Shown: positions 16,355-25,003 of the stretch, in pieces
Position numbering within the stretch: the first letter of the stretch is position 1
Layout: each line of letters begins with the position of its first letter
DNA from: Marinilabiliaceae bacterium
GTDB lineage: Bacteria > Bacteroidota > Bacteroidia > Bacteroidales > Marinilabiliaceae
Reading direction: 5' to 3'
DNA length: 37,097 nucleotides
NCBI GenBank assembly: GCA_009777175.1
Contig: WRMI01000029.1
Span: 1 to 37,097 of the forward strand
Notes under the pieces: generated by a model
What the model was told of the DNA's origin: nothing
Seen by the model: the letters and a program-made list of their open reading frames with translations, nothing else
The model's database searches: none
Position numbers and translations under genes: made by a program

Positions 16355-17960
16355 TACTATTTTCCTCCTCTATTTTAGGTCCAATTTTAATTTGCTTAAG
16401 TAAAATCATCATTTCCGCTATAAATAAAACAAAGAACAGAACGGCAAATAATGAAAAAGTTATCATAACAGAACTTGTTTCAATTTTAGAAATAGCAACT
16501 ACTACCGACATCAAATCCTGAATTGCCCAAGGTTGACGACCAACTTCAGCGACAATCCAACCTGCCATACCCGCAATATAAGGCAGAGGAATTGAAAATA
16601 TCAAAATTAGTAGTAGCCAGCGTTTTGTATGTAATTTATCTTTAAAAATTAAAAACAAAACAACTACAAACAACAGAACAAAATAAAATCCAAGCATCAC
16701 CATAATTCGAAACGAATAAAAAGTAAGCGAAATTGGAGGTACCATTTTAAAAGCGTTCTGCTGCAATATTTCGGGGTTTTCGTCATAATAAGGCGCATAA
16801 CCGAAATATGTAAAATATTCATTTATAAACGTTTGGTCATTAAGTTTTTCTTTCAGATAAGCGGTAAGTTCGCTATTTGGATTTTCTTCTTTGGCATTTT
16901 TGTATGCAAGCAAAGTTTGTCGGGCTTCGTGTCCACGCTCAATTTTTTCTGTGTATGACAAAATACCTCGTTCTTCGTTTCCTAGGACCAAATCTTTGAT
17001 GCCCGCAACAAAAGATTGACTGTCATTGAACGATAAAAATGAGAGCATACCGGGTATTTCAATTTTAAAAAGAAAGTCGGCATTGCTATCGGCGGTGATA
17101 TTTTTTTCAGTTTCTTTACCGCTAAGTATACCAAAAGCCACTAACGGCGCATTTTCAGTACCTTCGTAAAGTGATTCCATTGCAGCAAGTTTCATTGGTT
17201 GTACTTCGGCAACGTGTTTTGTAGTTTTATCACCTGAAACAACAATAATAATCGAACTAATTAGTCCAAAAACGGCAGCTACCACGATACTTCTTTTGGC
17301 AAACAAAATTTCGCGATTTTTCAATAAAAACCAGGAACTAACTCCAATAACAAAAACTGCCGCAAGAACAAATCCACAAGTTGTGCTGTGGAAAAATTTA
17401 TTTAAGGCTGTTTCAGAAAAAATTATTTCCCAAAAATTTGTCATTTCATTACGGGCAGTATCAGGGTTAAATGCGGTTCCTACGGGGTTTTGCATCCAAC
17501 CATTTGCTACCAAAATCCAAACTGCCGATAGATTTGCACCTATGGCCGTTAACCATGTCGATGCGAGGTGAAATCTTTTGCTAACTTTTTCCCACCCAAA
17601 AAACATTACGGCGACAAAAGTTGATTCCATAAAGAATGCTATAATTCCTTCGATGGCAAGAGGCGCACCAAAAATATCGCCAACAAACCACGAATAGTTG
17701 CTCCAATTTGTTCCGAACTGAAACTCAAGAATTAGCCCAGTCGCAACTCCGCAGGCAAAATTTATTCCGAAAAGTTTCATCCAAAATTTTGTCAGTTTTT
17801 TCCATTCTGGGTTGCCCGTCTTATAATAGATGGTTTCAGTGAAAGCGTTCAAAAATCCCAACCCTAACGTAAGTGGAACAAATACCCAATGAAACATTGC
17901 CGTCAAAGCAAATTGTGCACGCGACCAATTTACTATTGCAAAATCGATGTTTTCTAACAT
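16347..17960 (-). CDS. cydA: Cytochrome bd oxidase subunit I
   Basis: The catalytic, haem-carrying subunit I (537 residues) has all key residues, each five positions after its E. coli counterpart: H24 (haem b595 ligand, E. coli H19), E104 and E112 in LAIEGIIAFFMES (E. coli E99 and E107), and H191 (haem b558 ligand, E. coli H186). The methionine of FYSFRIMVMLG corresponds to E. coli M393. The quinol-binding loop ends at GRQPWAIQDL, and the region between is long and charged. The gene lies between a DUF4492 gene (19 bp upstream) and cydB (8-bp overlap), the usual Bacteroidota order. It is transcribed from the promoter at 18218-18247. Confidence 0.97.
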   Translation of the reverse strand: MLENIDFAIVNWSRAQFALTAMFHWVFVPLTLGLGFLNAFTETIYYKTGNPEWKKLTKFWMKLFGINFACGVATGLILEFQFGTNWSNYSWFVGDIFGAPLAIEGIIAFFMESTFVAVMFFGWEKVSKRFHLASTWLTAIGANLSAVWILVANGWMQNPVGTAFNPDTARNEMTNFWEIIFSETALNKFFHSTTCGFVLAAVFVIGVSSWFLLKNREILFAKRSIVVAAVFGLISSIIIVVSGDKTTKHVAEVQPMKLAAMESLYEGTENAPLVAFGILSGKETEKNITADSNADFLFKIEIPGMLSFLSFNDSQSFVAGIKDLVLGNEERGILSYTEKIERGHEARQTLLAYKNAKEENPNSELTAYLKEKLNDQTFINEYFTYFGYAPYYDENPEILQQNAFKMVPPISLTFYSFRIMVMLGFYFVLLFVVVLFLIFKDKLHTKRWLLLILIFSIPLPYIAGMAGWIVAEVGRQPWAIQDLMSVVVAISKIETSSVMITFSLFAVLFFVLFIAEMMILLKQIKIGPKIEEENSNV

Positions 17961-17979
17961 ATTATTAAATAATTATGAA

Positions 17980-18198
17980 TTATGAATGATTGTCTGTTAA
18001 TTGTTCAAAAACATATTTTGCTCTTTCTTCGTCCGTTTTGAAATTGTGTTTCAAAAAGTTAGGAAAAAAAAAGAGTTTTAATACAATAAATATTAAAAAA
18101 AGTTTTATTAAAATCAATGTCCATACCGCACGTCCCCATTTAGGCATACTCCTAAAGCCGTTAAAATAAAACAAAAAAATATTTTTTAAGAATTTCAT
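17980..18198 (-). CDS. DUF4492 small membrane protein of the cyd operon
   Basis: The 72-residue protein has one strong membrane helix (about 25-45, TLILIKLFLIFIVLKLFFF) after a conserved N-terminal YFNGFRSMPKWGRAVW stretch, and a charged tail (FKTDEERAKYVFEQL). This matches DUF4492, a family found upstream of cydAB in Bacteroidota. It may act in assembly or as an extra small subunit, by analogy with CydX in proteobacteria, but this is inference; CydX itself is shorter and unrelated in sequence. It is the first gene of the operon. Confidence 0.9.
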   Translation of the reverse strand: MKFLKNIFLFYFNGFRSMPKWGRAVWTLILIKLFLIFIVLKLFFFPNFLKHNFKTDEERAKYVFEQLTDNHS

Positions 18199-18217
18199 AA
18201 CTTGAAAAAATAAAGTG

Positions 18218-18247
18218 CAAAGTTATATTAAATTTTTGGAAATTCAA
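18218..18247 (-). promoter_or_regulatory. Promoter of the cyd operon
   Basis: On the minus strand, TTG (18247-18245), a 19-bp spacer and TAACTTTG (18225-18218) match the Bacteroidota promoter consensus. Transcription would begin about 15 nt before the DUF4492 start codon. Confidence 0.7.
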
Positions 18248-18419
18248 GCGAAGGAATAAAAAAAGTAAAAAAAAATAAAAGGGTAGATTGCAATATTTAA
18301 TAAATTGTATTAACTATGAAAATATGTAACATCTATTTTACCAATGTTCTTTTCATTTTTCTTTTGAAAAAAAGGTTACAGATTTTTACAAAAAACGTTT
18401 CTATTTTCTTATTTATTTC

Positions 18420-18440
18420 TAATTTTGCAAAATATTTTTG
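18420..18440 (+). promoter_or_regulatory. Two -7 elements upstream of mazG
   Basis: TAATTTTG (18420-18427) and TATTTTTG (18433-18440) both fit TAnnTTTG and lie 44-64 nt before the mazG ATG. No well-spaced TTG was found. Confidence 0.4.
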
Positions 18441-18483
18441 TTAAATAAATTTATAAATTGTTGTAATAAATATTTGAATAACA

Positions 18484-19266
18484 ATGAATTCTGTAAAAAT
18501 AAAAACTGAATCTTTTGAACGTCTGCTTCAAGTGATGGATGATTTACGTTCAAAATGTCCGTGGGATAAAGTTCAAACTAATGAAACTTTACGTACACTA
18601 ACGATTGAAGAGACTTACGAACTCGCTGATGCCATAATAAAAGACGATAATGCCGAGATATGCAAAGAGTTAGGGGATCTTTTGCTACATATTGTTTTTT
18701 ATGCAAAAATAGGTGAAGAAAAAGAACTTTTTGACATCGGAGACGTAATTAACGGACTTGTCGAAAAACTTATTTACCGTCATCCCCATATTTTTGCGGG
18801 AATTAAAGTAAAAGATACGAATGAAGTATTAGAAAATTGGGAGAAATTAAAATTAAAAGAGAAAGAAGGCAACCGAACAGTTTTAGAGGGCGTTCCTACA
18901 TCGCTTCCCGCAATGATAAAGGCTTATAGAATTCAGGACAAAGCCCGAGGCGTAGGTTTCGATTGGACAGAACGCTCACAAGTGTGGGACAAAATTAATG
19001 AAGAAATTGACGAACTGAAAGCAGAGATTGATAAAAAAGATGAACAAGGCATCGAAGAAGAGTTTGGAGACCTATTTTTCGCACTTATAAACGCAGCAAG
19101 ACTGTACAATATAAACCCCGAAAATGCATTGGAACTAACTAACAGAAAATTTATTAAACGTTTTAATTATTTAGAACAACAAACAATTAAAAAAGGACTC
19201 GATTTGAAAAAGATGACACTTCCCGAAATGGACATTATTTGGGAAAAAGCTAAACAAGTTGTGTAG
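18484..19266 (+). CDS. mazG: Nucleoside triphosphate pyrophosphohydrolase MazG
   Basis: The 260-residue protein has two tandem MazG domains, as in E. coli MazG. The first carries the metal-binding EExxE (E42, E43, E46 in IEETYELADA) and ExxD (E62-D65 in KELGDLLLHI) motifs. The second has INEEIDELKAEI followed by EEEFGDLFFALIN. The linker with RHPHIFAG, ENWEKLKLKEK and LPAMIKAYRIQDKARGVGFDW is characteristic. The enzyme hydrolyses NTPs to NMP and pyrophosphate, a housecleaning activity in the cytoplasm. The gene stands alone. Its TAG stop is directly followed by an AGTTATC heptamer array. Confidence 0.95.
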   Translation: MNSVKIKTESFERLLQVMDDLRSKCPWDKVQTNETLRTLTIEETYELADAIIKDDNAEICKELGDLLLHIVFYAKIGEEKELFDIGDVINGLVEKLIYRHPHIFAGIKVKDTNEVLENWEKLKLKEKEGNRTVLEGVPTSLPAMIKAYRIQDKARGVGFDWTERSQVWDKINEEIDELKAEIDKKDEQGIEEEFGDLFFALINAARLYNINPENALELTNRKFIKRFNYLEQQTIKKGLDLKKMTLPEMDIIWEKAKQVV

Positions 19267-19455
19267 TTTTCAGTTATCAGTTATCAGTTATCAGTTATCA
19301 GTTTTTAGTTATCAGTTTTCAGTTTTCAGTTATCAGTTATCAGTTATCAGTTTTTAGTTATCAGTTTTTAGTTATCAGTTTTCAGTTATCAGTTATCAGT
19401 TATCAGTTTTCAGTTATCAGTTATCAGTTTTATAGTTTTATAGTTTTTAGTTTCT
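19265..19455. repeat. Heptamer array (AGTTATC / AGTTTTC)
   Basis: About twenty-five tandem units of AGTTATC with AGTTTTC and AGTTTTT variants begin at the mazG stop codon and end near 19455, where a CTTTGCGTTT-type word follows. Confidence 0.9.
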
Positions 19456-19490
19456 AGCGACTTTGCGTTTAAATAATAATTATAAATAAT

Positions 19491-19718
19491 GTAGGCTAAA
19501 TATTTGATTATAAGTAATGGTTTTTCTGAAAACTGAATACTCAATACTGAATACTGAATACTAAATACTGAAAACTAAATAGCGTTCTTTGCGTTCTCAA
19601 CTTTGCGACTTTTGCGTTTAAATAATTAATGTAGGCTTAATATTTGATTATAAGTAATGGTTTTTCTGAAAACTGAATACTCAATACTCAATACTGAATA
19701 CTAAATACTGAAAACTAA
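19491..19718. repeat. 88-bp direct repeat, two copies 140 bp apart, with ACTGAAT heptamers
   Basis: Positions 19491-19578 and 19631-19718 differ at only two places. Each copy starts with GTAGGCT, includes TATTTGATTATAAGTAATGG, and ends in ACTGAAT/ACTCAAT/ACTAAAT heptamers. Between them are GCGTTCTTTGCGTTCTC words. The second copy runs up to about 12 bp before the next start codon. Confidence 0.88.
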
Positions 19719-19730
19719 TAACTAAATACA

Positions 19731-21467
19731 ATGTCTCAAAATAATTGGTTGCCAACTTCGGCTAAAGAGATTAATAATTTAGGATGGGACAACCCCGATG
19801 TAATTATTTTCTCGGGTGATGCATATATTGACCATCCCGCATTTGGAACGGCTATTATTGCCAGAGTTTTAGAATCAATTGGCGTAAAAGTTGCCATTAT
19901 ACCTCAACCAAATTGGCAAGACGACCTTCGCGATTTCAAAAAACTTGGCACTCCAAACCTATTTTTTGGTGTAACATCCGGAAATATGGACTCAATGGTT
20001 AACCATTATACTGCAAATCGCCGACTGCGTAGCGATGACGCGTTTACTCCCGGTGGAAAAGCAGGTTTCAGACCCGATTATGCGACTGCCGTTTACTCAC
20101 GTATCTTAAAAAAATTATTCCCTGAAACGCCTGTTGTTCTCGGCGGAATTGAAGCATCTCTCAGACGTTTTACTCATTATGATTATTGGAAAGACATCCT
20201 TTTGCCAAGCATTTTGCATTGGTCAGATGCCGATTTGATTGTATATGGCTCCGGCGAAAAACCTGTTAAAGATATTGTGAAACTGCTACTTAAAGGAGTT
20301 CCATTCTCTCAATTAAAAAATATACCGCAAACAGTATACATGATAGATAAATCTCTCCCCATTCCAAACCTAAAAAATAGAAATACAATAGAATTGACAA
20401 GTCACGAAATTTGCCTTAAAGATAAGCTTAAATTTGCAGAAAATTTCAAAATAATTGAGGAAGAATCTAATCGATTTGAGCCATCTCGACTTCATCAAGT
20501 GTCTGGCAATAAACGCATTATAGTTAATCCCCCATATCAACCAATGACAACTGCCGAATTGGATGCCGTTTACGATTTACCTTTCACCCGCCTTCCACAT
20601 CCGCGATACCGTTCAAAAGGCTCAATTCCCGCCTTTGAAATGATTAAAAATTCTGTTACTATTCATCGTGGATGCTTTGGCGGATGCGCTTTTTGTACTA
20701 TTTCTGCGCATCAAGGGAAATTTATATCATCCCGCTCAAAATCATCAATTCTTAAAGAAGTGAAAATGATAGCACAAACAGATGGTTTCAAAGGTTATAT
20801 CTCCGATTTGGGAGGTCCGAGCGCAAATATGTACGGTATGAAAGGAAAAGATTTCGAACTATGCAAAAACTGTTGCCGACCATCATGTATTTTTCCCAAG
20901 ATATGCAAAAATCTTGATACCTCACATCAGGCACTATCAGAAATTTATAGAGAAACCGACAAAGTAGAAGGCATTAAAAAAACATCCATCGGCAGCGGAA
21001 TTAGGTACGACCTTTTAATGAACAATGATGTATCTGAAAATGAAAAAAAAGTGCAACATACTTATATTAAAGAATTGATTATAAGACATATATCAGGCAG
21101 ATTTAAAGTAGCGCCCGAACATGTTTCAGAACATGTATTGAAAATTATGCGCAAACCTTCGTTTAAACTATTCAAAGAGTTTAAAGTTATATTTGAAAAA
21201 ATTAACCAAGAAAACAATCTTTCGCAACAATTGATTCCTTATTTTATATCAAGTCATCCCGGAACAACTGAAAAAGATATGGTCGATCTTTCCAAAGAGA
21301 TGAAAAAACTGAAATTAACATTAGAACAAGTTCAAGATTTTACACCGACCCCAATGACTTTGTCAACTGCCATCTTTTATTCGGGCGTTCATCCTTATAC
21401 AATGCAACCGATTTACACGGCACGAAACAAAGAAGATAAATTGCGGCAAAAAAAATATTTTTTCTGA
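19731..21467 (+). CDS. YgiQ-family radical SAM protein (UPF0313)
   Basis: The 578-residue protein shows the YgiQ layout: an N-terminal domain with DVIIFSGDAYIDHPAFG, GNMDSMVNHYTANRR and VVLGGIEASLRRFTHYDYW, and a radical SAM core with CX3CX2C at C315, C319 and C322 (HRGCFGGCAFC). Further motifs are ISDLGGPSANMYGM, a second cysteine group (CKNCCRPSCIFPKIC) and the C-terminal QDFTPTPMTLSTAIFYSG. The family is widespread but its reaction is not established. The length is slightly below many homologues, which carry longer C-terminal tails. A direct-repeat and heptamer tract lies immediately upstream, and no promoter was recognised there. It converges on the next gene with only 12 bp between stops. 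Confidence 0.94.
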   Translation: MSQNNWLPTSAKEINNLGWDNPDVIIFSGDAYIDHPAFGTAIIARVLESIGVKVAIIPQPNWQDDLRDFKKLGTPNLFFGVTSGNMDSMVNHYTANRRLRSDDAFTPGGKAGFRPDYATAVYSRILKKLFPETPVVLGGIEASLRRFTHYDYWKDILLPSILHWSDADLIVYGSGEKPVKDIVKLLLKGVPFSQLKNIPQTVYMIDKSLPIPNLKNRNTIELTSHEICLKDKLKFAENFKIIEEESNRFEPSRLHQVSGNKRIIVNPPYQPMTTAELDAVYDLPFTRLPHPRYRSKGSIPAFEMIKNSVTIHRGCFGGCAFCTISAHQGKFISSRSKSSILKEVKMIAQTDGFKGYISDLGGPSANMYGMKGKDFELCKNCCRPSCIFPKICKNLDTSHQALSEIYRETDKVEGIKKTSIGSGIRYDLLMNNDVSENEKKVQHTYIKELIIRHISGRFKVAPEHVSEHVLKIMRKPSFKLFKEFKVIFEKINQENNLSQQLIPYFISSHPGTTEKDMVDLSKEMKKLKLTLEQVQDFTPTPMTLSTAIFYSGVHPYTMQPIYTARNKEDKLRQKKYFF

Positions 21468-21479
21468 TATTGGTCAATC

Positions 21480-23057
21480 TCAAAATGAAAAATCTATCCC
21501 AATTCCAAACGCTTGGCTTGTTCTTGAAAAAACCTCTTTGCCATCAAGACCCGTACCGTAGTAATCTACGATGTTATCTTTTGTCCAATCAGTATAGGCA
21601 GTTAGGAAATATCCAAGATTAACTTTAAGATTTTCAGTAAAATTAATAGTTCCGCCAATTCCATACGAATTAGATTTTAAGGAATAACTTAAATCTTGTT
21701 GATAAGCGTCAGTAGCACCCGAGCGAGTCATTTGAAACCCGCAACTTACTAAAAACATTGGGTTTATTCTATATTCGAGCCCTGCTAATATTTCATTAGT
21801 TCCGCCGTCTAAATTATCTTGGCGTTTGCCATCATAACCCATTCTTGCATCTTTTTCAAAAAAATGGTGATAACCGCAACTGAATGTCAAAGGGGCAATA
21901 ATTTTGTACGATGCACCAACGGTCAACAATGCGGGTATATCGTGATAGGTTTTCTCTTTGTCTTCAAACGAAATTATTCCTGTTGTATTAACTTTTGTTT
22001 TGTTTTCAACTTCCAATTTTGTAATAAATTCATATTTGATACCAAAATTGAAATCACCAAAATTGATATTTAAACCTAAAATAGGTGCAAAACCAATACC
22101 TGATTGTTCAGTATCTAATTCAATTTTAGTGTTGGTTAATTGGTTAACGCCTGCTTCGATTATTTGTGCGGCTCCATCTGCTTGTGCGGCAGCGCCATTG
22201 AAAGCGTTCTGCGCTTGCTCTAATGTAAGTCCGCTAATCTGTTCAGGAGTCATTCCTAAACCTGCTGCCATTTGAGCTATATCTTCGGGTTTTATTAAAG
22301 GAACATTGCCCAAAGTAGTACTTCCTCCAAAAGCAGCAGCTAATTGTTCCATATTCGAAGCTATTCCTCTGGCCGATGCGGCTGCTGCAGGAAAATAATT
22401 TGTCATATAATTCGCTTCTGGTAAATTTATTTCTTTCAAATAACCTAAGTAACCATTATTGACAATACTCATTCTTCCGCCGGCGAATGCAGAAAAATTA
22501 TCATTAATTTTATAGGTAACACCAATTTGAGCACCGAAAATAATGGATGAGCCTTCCAATTTGGAATTAAGTGAATAATTTGGGGGAATTCCTACTGCGT
22601 TAGAAAGTTGTGCAACAGGAGCCGCAATTAATGCTTCGAAAGATGGCAGTCCTTTGTCAAATACGGCTGTTCCGCCGCCGCCAACAACACTAATACTGCC
22701 AGAAATTGCCCAATTCTCAATACGGTAAACAGCCATAAAGCTCGGAATTAACCACGCCGATGCATTTCCAACAAATTCTTTTGTTGCATCATCGCCATTA
22801 CCCGCAAAAGGTGCAAATGTAGAAGTAATTTTTCGTTCTTGGAACGCACTTTGATTATTAAGGGTAAAATGAAACCCTTCGTTCAAAAAAATAAGACCCG
22901 CAGGGTTGGTATAAACGCCGTCAATCTCTAATGACGCACCCCGTGCAGGATTTCGTAAAAAATGTACAGTTTGATTGGTATTTGTCAAAATACCCCCTGC
23001 TAAAGTTGCAATAGTGCCTGATATTATGGCTATTGCTAAAATAAGTATTCTTTTCAT
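21480..23057 (-). CDS. OmpP1/FadL-like outer-membrane protein with an Ala/Gln-rich insert
   Basis: The 525-residue protein has a signal peptide (MKRILILAIAIISGTIATLAG) and an early family motif, FLRNPARGASLEIDGVYTNPAGL, corresponding to the N-terminal plug region with NPAG. Alternating beta-strand patterns follow to a terminal strand ending in Phe (AFGIGIDFSF), as expected for a BamA-inserted barrel. FadL-type barrels carry hydrophobic compounds across the outer membrane; the substrate here is unknown. Residues about 223-308 form an Ala/Gln/Gly-rich, helical-looking segment (for example GLTLEQAQNAFNGAAAQAD) between strands, probably an extracellular loop or plug extension. It is transcribed alone on the minus strand. 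Confidence 0.87.
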   Translation of the reverse strand: MKRILILAIAIISGTIATLAGGILTNTNQTVHFLRNPARGASLEIDGVYTNPAGLIFLNEGFHFTLNNQSAFQERKITSTFAPFAGNGDDATKEFVGNASAWLIPSFMAVYRIENWAISGSISVVGGGGTAVFDKGLPSFEALIAAPVAQLSNAVGIPPNYSLNSKLEGSSIIFGAQIGVTYKINDNFSAFAGGRMSIVNNGYLGYLKEINLPEANYMTNYFPAAAASARGIASNMEQLAAAFGGSTTLGNVPLIKPEDIAQMAAGLGMTPEQISGLTLEQAQNAFNGAAAQADGAAQIIEAGVNQLTNTKIELDTEQSGIGFAPILGLNINFGDFNFGIKYEFITKLEVENKTKVNTTGIISFEDKEKTYHDIPALLTVGASYKIIAPLTFSCGYHHFFEKDARMGYDGKRQDNLDGGTNEILAGLEYRINPMFLVSCGFQMTRSGATDAYQQDLSYSLKSNSYGIGGTINFTENLKVNLGYFLTAYTDWTKDNIVDYYGTGLDGKEVFSRTSQAFGIGIDFSF

Positions 23058-23274
23058 TATAAAAAAAAATTAAAAATATTAATAAATAAAGTATTTAAAA
23101 AAACCTTTAACGCAACATATTTCAAAAAAGTATATTATTTTAAAAAAATATTACAAAAAGTAGAAATACTTTATTGTGAATATAATTCAGATTCCTCATT
23201 TCATTGCGTTTCTTTACGTTCTCAACTTTGCGTTAAAAAAATAATGCAAAATAAATAATTTTTCATCATATCAA
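23058..23274. other. Intergenic region between divergent FadL-like and Panacea genes
   Basis: AT-rich, with no gene. It contains a TTTCTTTACGTTCTCAACTT word near 23209-23230 that resembles the CTTTGCGTTCTCAACTTTGC words at about 19580-19605, so it belongs to a dispersed intergenic repeat family. Confidence 0.5.
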
Positions 23275-23304
23275 TTGGAATTCAAAAAATTTCATTTAAT
23301 TTTG
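23275..23304 (+). promoter_or_regulatory. Promoter of the Panacea-domain gene
   Basis: TTG (23275-23277), a 19-bp spacer and TAATTTTG (23297-23304) match the consensus. The predicted transcript starts near 23311, which excludes the in-frame ATG at 23275 and fixes the start at 23344. Confidence 0.65.
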
Positions 23305-23343
23305 CGCAAATTTTTGTACAATAATTTTATTAACTATCTAATT

Positions 23344-23838
23344 ATGAGATTAAATGCCATATCGTTAGCAAATTATTTTATTGATATTGCTTCATCTAAC
23401 CGTATGAATATATATCAAATAGGATTAATGAAACGAGTTTATTTTACACACGGATTTTGCCTTGCAATACTAAATAAATCAGCATTAGACCCTCGTTTTG
23501 ATGTTGTTGAGGCTTGGAAAAATGGTCCTGTGATTCCGTCTGTATATCATTCTTTTAAACATTTTAAAGACAACAATATAACTGAAAAATCTTTTTTTGT
23601 AACTGACATAAAACCTGACGGTGAAATAGTAACAGAAACGCCCATACTTGAAGATATAGACGTAAAAAAAATCGCAGAATTTGTTTGGCGGCGATACCTT
23701 GAAGTTTCAGATTTCGATTTAGTACAATTAACTCACAGGAAAGGAACGCCCTGGTTTTTATGTTACAAAGAAGGAACAAATAATCCCATCCCCGATTTAT
23801 ATACCGAACTATTTTACAAAAAACTTATCAAAAAGTAA
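23344..23838 (+). CDS. Panacea-domain (DUF4065) protein, putative antitoxin
   Basis: The 164-residue protein (MRLNAISLANYF start) matches the Panacea/SocA-like domain. It shows an N-terminal ANYFIDIASSNRMNIYQIGLMKRVYFTHGF, where most members read 'KLQKLLYYAQGW', then VVEAWKNGPVIPSVYHSFKHF, and a C-terminal LVQLTHRKGTPWFLCY. The domain is known as a versatile antitoxin module that pairs with unrelated toxins (PanAT systems) and also occurs in the proteolytic adaptor SocA. The next gene starts 4 bp after the stop and encodes a small membrane protein, which fits a PanAT pair with a membrane-acting toxin. Antitoxin-first order and a dedicated promoter support this. No toxicity data exist here. 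Confidence 0.85.
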   Translation: MRLNAISLANYFIDIASSNRMNIYQIGLMKRVYFTHGFCLAILNKSALDPRFDVVEAWKNGPVIPSVYHSFKHFKDNNITEKSFFVTDIKPDGEIVTETPILEDIDVKKIAEFVWRRYLEVSDFDLVQLTHRKGTPWFLCYKEGTNNPIPDLYTELFYKKLIKK

Positions 23839-23842
23839 AACA

Positions 23843-24223
23843 ATGAAAACAACAGTTGATGTTATCGCTGAAAAAATTGTTGATTTTCATCAAGAAGAAT
23901 CTTCAAAAATATCGCACGACGAAATTGAGGAAAGATTTAGAGCAGAAGAATTTAAGATTAAACAAGTTGAAACAGATTTAAAAAAAGAAGGATTAGAAAG
24001 CAGCAAACAAGATAGGGAAGGAAGAAAAGGTTACGCCAATAAACTTTTTATTTTTTTAGTCTTGTTTATTAGTTGTGTTCTTATAATTGTTTTTTTGGTG
24101 GGCTGTGAAAAGATTCCTTTTAAGTTGGATAATTCTATATTAATCGCTTTACTTACAACCACAATAGCAAATATTATAAGTATTTTTGTGTTTGTTGTAA
24201 AATACCTTTTCAGAACAATTTAA
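23843..24223 (+). CDS. Small coiled-coil, two-TM protein, candidate toxin of the Panacea pair
   Basis: I do not recognise a named family. The 126-residue protein has a highly charged N-terminal half with helical or coiled-coil character (IEERFRAEEFKIKQVETDLK, residues about 27-60). It is followed by two membrane helices, about 68-88 (LFIFLVLFISCVLIIVFLVG) and 98-122 (ILIALLTTTIANIISIFVFV), and a short basic tail. It begins 4 bp after the Panacea gene, so the two are almost certainly co-transcribed. Toxins paired with Panacea domains include membrane-active small proteins, which makes a toxin role plausible; this is inference from context. gldF follows 51 bp downstream without an obvious promoter. 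Confidence 0.7.
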   Translation: MKTTVDVIAEKIVDFHQEESSKISHDEIEERFRAEEFKIKQVETDLKKEGLESSKQDREGRKGYANKLFIFLVLFISCVLIIVFLVGCEKIPFKLDNSILIALLTTTIANIISIFVFVVKYLFRTI

Positions 24224-24274
24224 TTATAATGAAATATTACTAGTGTAAAATATTGATTAATAAAGCAATCGGTC

Positions 24275-25003
24275 ATGACTTCCATATTAAAAAAAGAGAT
24301 ATTTTCATTTTTCAGTTCCGTATCTGGTTATTTAGTTGCGGGAGTATTTTTGTTAGTAACTTCTCTGTTTTTGTGGATTATTCCGGGCAATCTGAATATA
24401 CCCTTCGGAGGATATGCTTCTCTTGATTCGTTGTTTGAACTTGCACCGTGGGTATATCTGTTTCTTGTGCCTGCCGTTACAATGCGACTCTTTTCAGAAG
24501 AGAAAAAAACAGGTACAATGGAACTTTTACTAACAAAACCAATTACTGATTGGCAAATTGTTGTTGGAAAATATTTGGCAGGGGTGATTTTGATAGTTTG
24601 TTCACTATTACCTACTCTTATTTTTTATTTGTCGGTAAACAATTTAGCACAACCCGTCGGAAATATTGACCACGGCGCAATATTCGGTTCTTATATAGGA
24701 CTTTTTTTATTAGCCGCCGTTTACGCAGCAATTGGACTATTTACCTCATCTTTGAGCAATAATCAAGTGGTGGCATTCGTGCTTGCAGTGGTGGGTTGTT
24801 TTTTGTTTTACAGTGGTTTTCAAGCAATGACGGCTATTCCTTTTTTCAAACAAGTTATGAGTTTTATTATATATCTAGGAATTGACGAACATTATCAATC
24901 AATTAGCAGAGGCATTGTTGACTCAAGAGATATTGTATATTTTTTTAGCGTTATATTTCTGTTTTTATTGTTCACAAAAGCGAGATTAAAAAATAGTGGT
25001 TAG
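24275..25003 (+). CDS. gldF: ABC transporter permease GldF
   Basis: The 242-residue ABC-2-type permease has six predicted helices and resembles GldF of Bacteroidota. Landmarks are LKKEIFSFFSSVSGYLVAGVF at the start, FLVPAVTMRLFSEEKKTGTMELLLTKPITDWQIVVGKY (the conserved ABC-2 EExxxGT loop) and the IDEHYQSISRGIVDSRDIVYF end. In gliding flavobacteria GldF acts with the ATPase GldA and the periplasmic GldG, although the transported substrate is unknown. gldG is normally next; here it lies 2.7 kb further on, behind accessory genes. The last codons (NSG and stop TAG) are formed by the beginning of an AGTGGTT heptamer array. Confidence 0.9.
   Translation: MTSILKKEIFSFFSSVSGYLVAGVFLLVTSLFLWIIPGNLNIPFGGYASLDSLFELAPWVYLFLVPAVTMRLFSEEKKTGTMELLLTKPITDWQIVVGKYLAGVILIVCSLLPTLIFYLSVNNLAQPVGNIDHGAIFGSYIGLFLLAAVYAAIGLFTSSLSNNQVVAFVLAVVGCFLFYSGFQAMTAIPFFKQVMSFIIYLGIDEHYQSISRGIVDSRDIVYFFSVIFLFLLFTKARLKNSG

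Noticed and set aside
23275-23343. Longer start (23 extra residues) for the Panacea gene
   Set aside because: The ATG at 23275 lies in the -33 element of a well-formed promoter, so it would not be transcribed; the shorter start matches family N termini.
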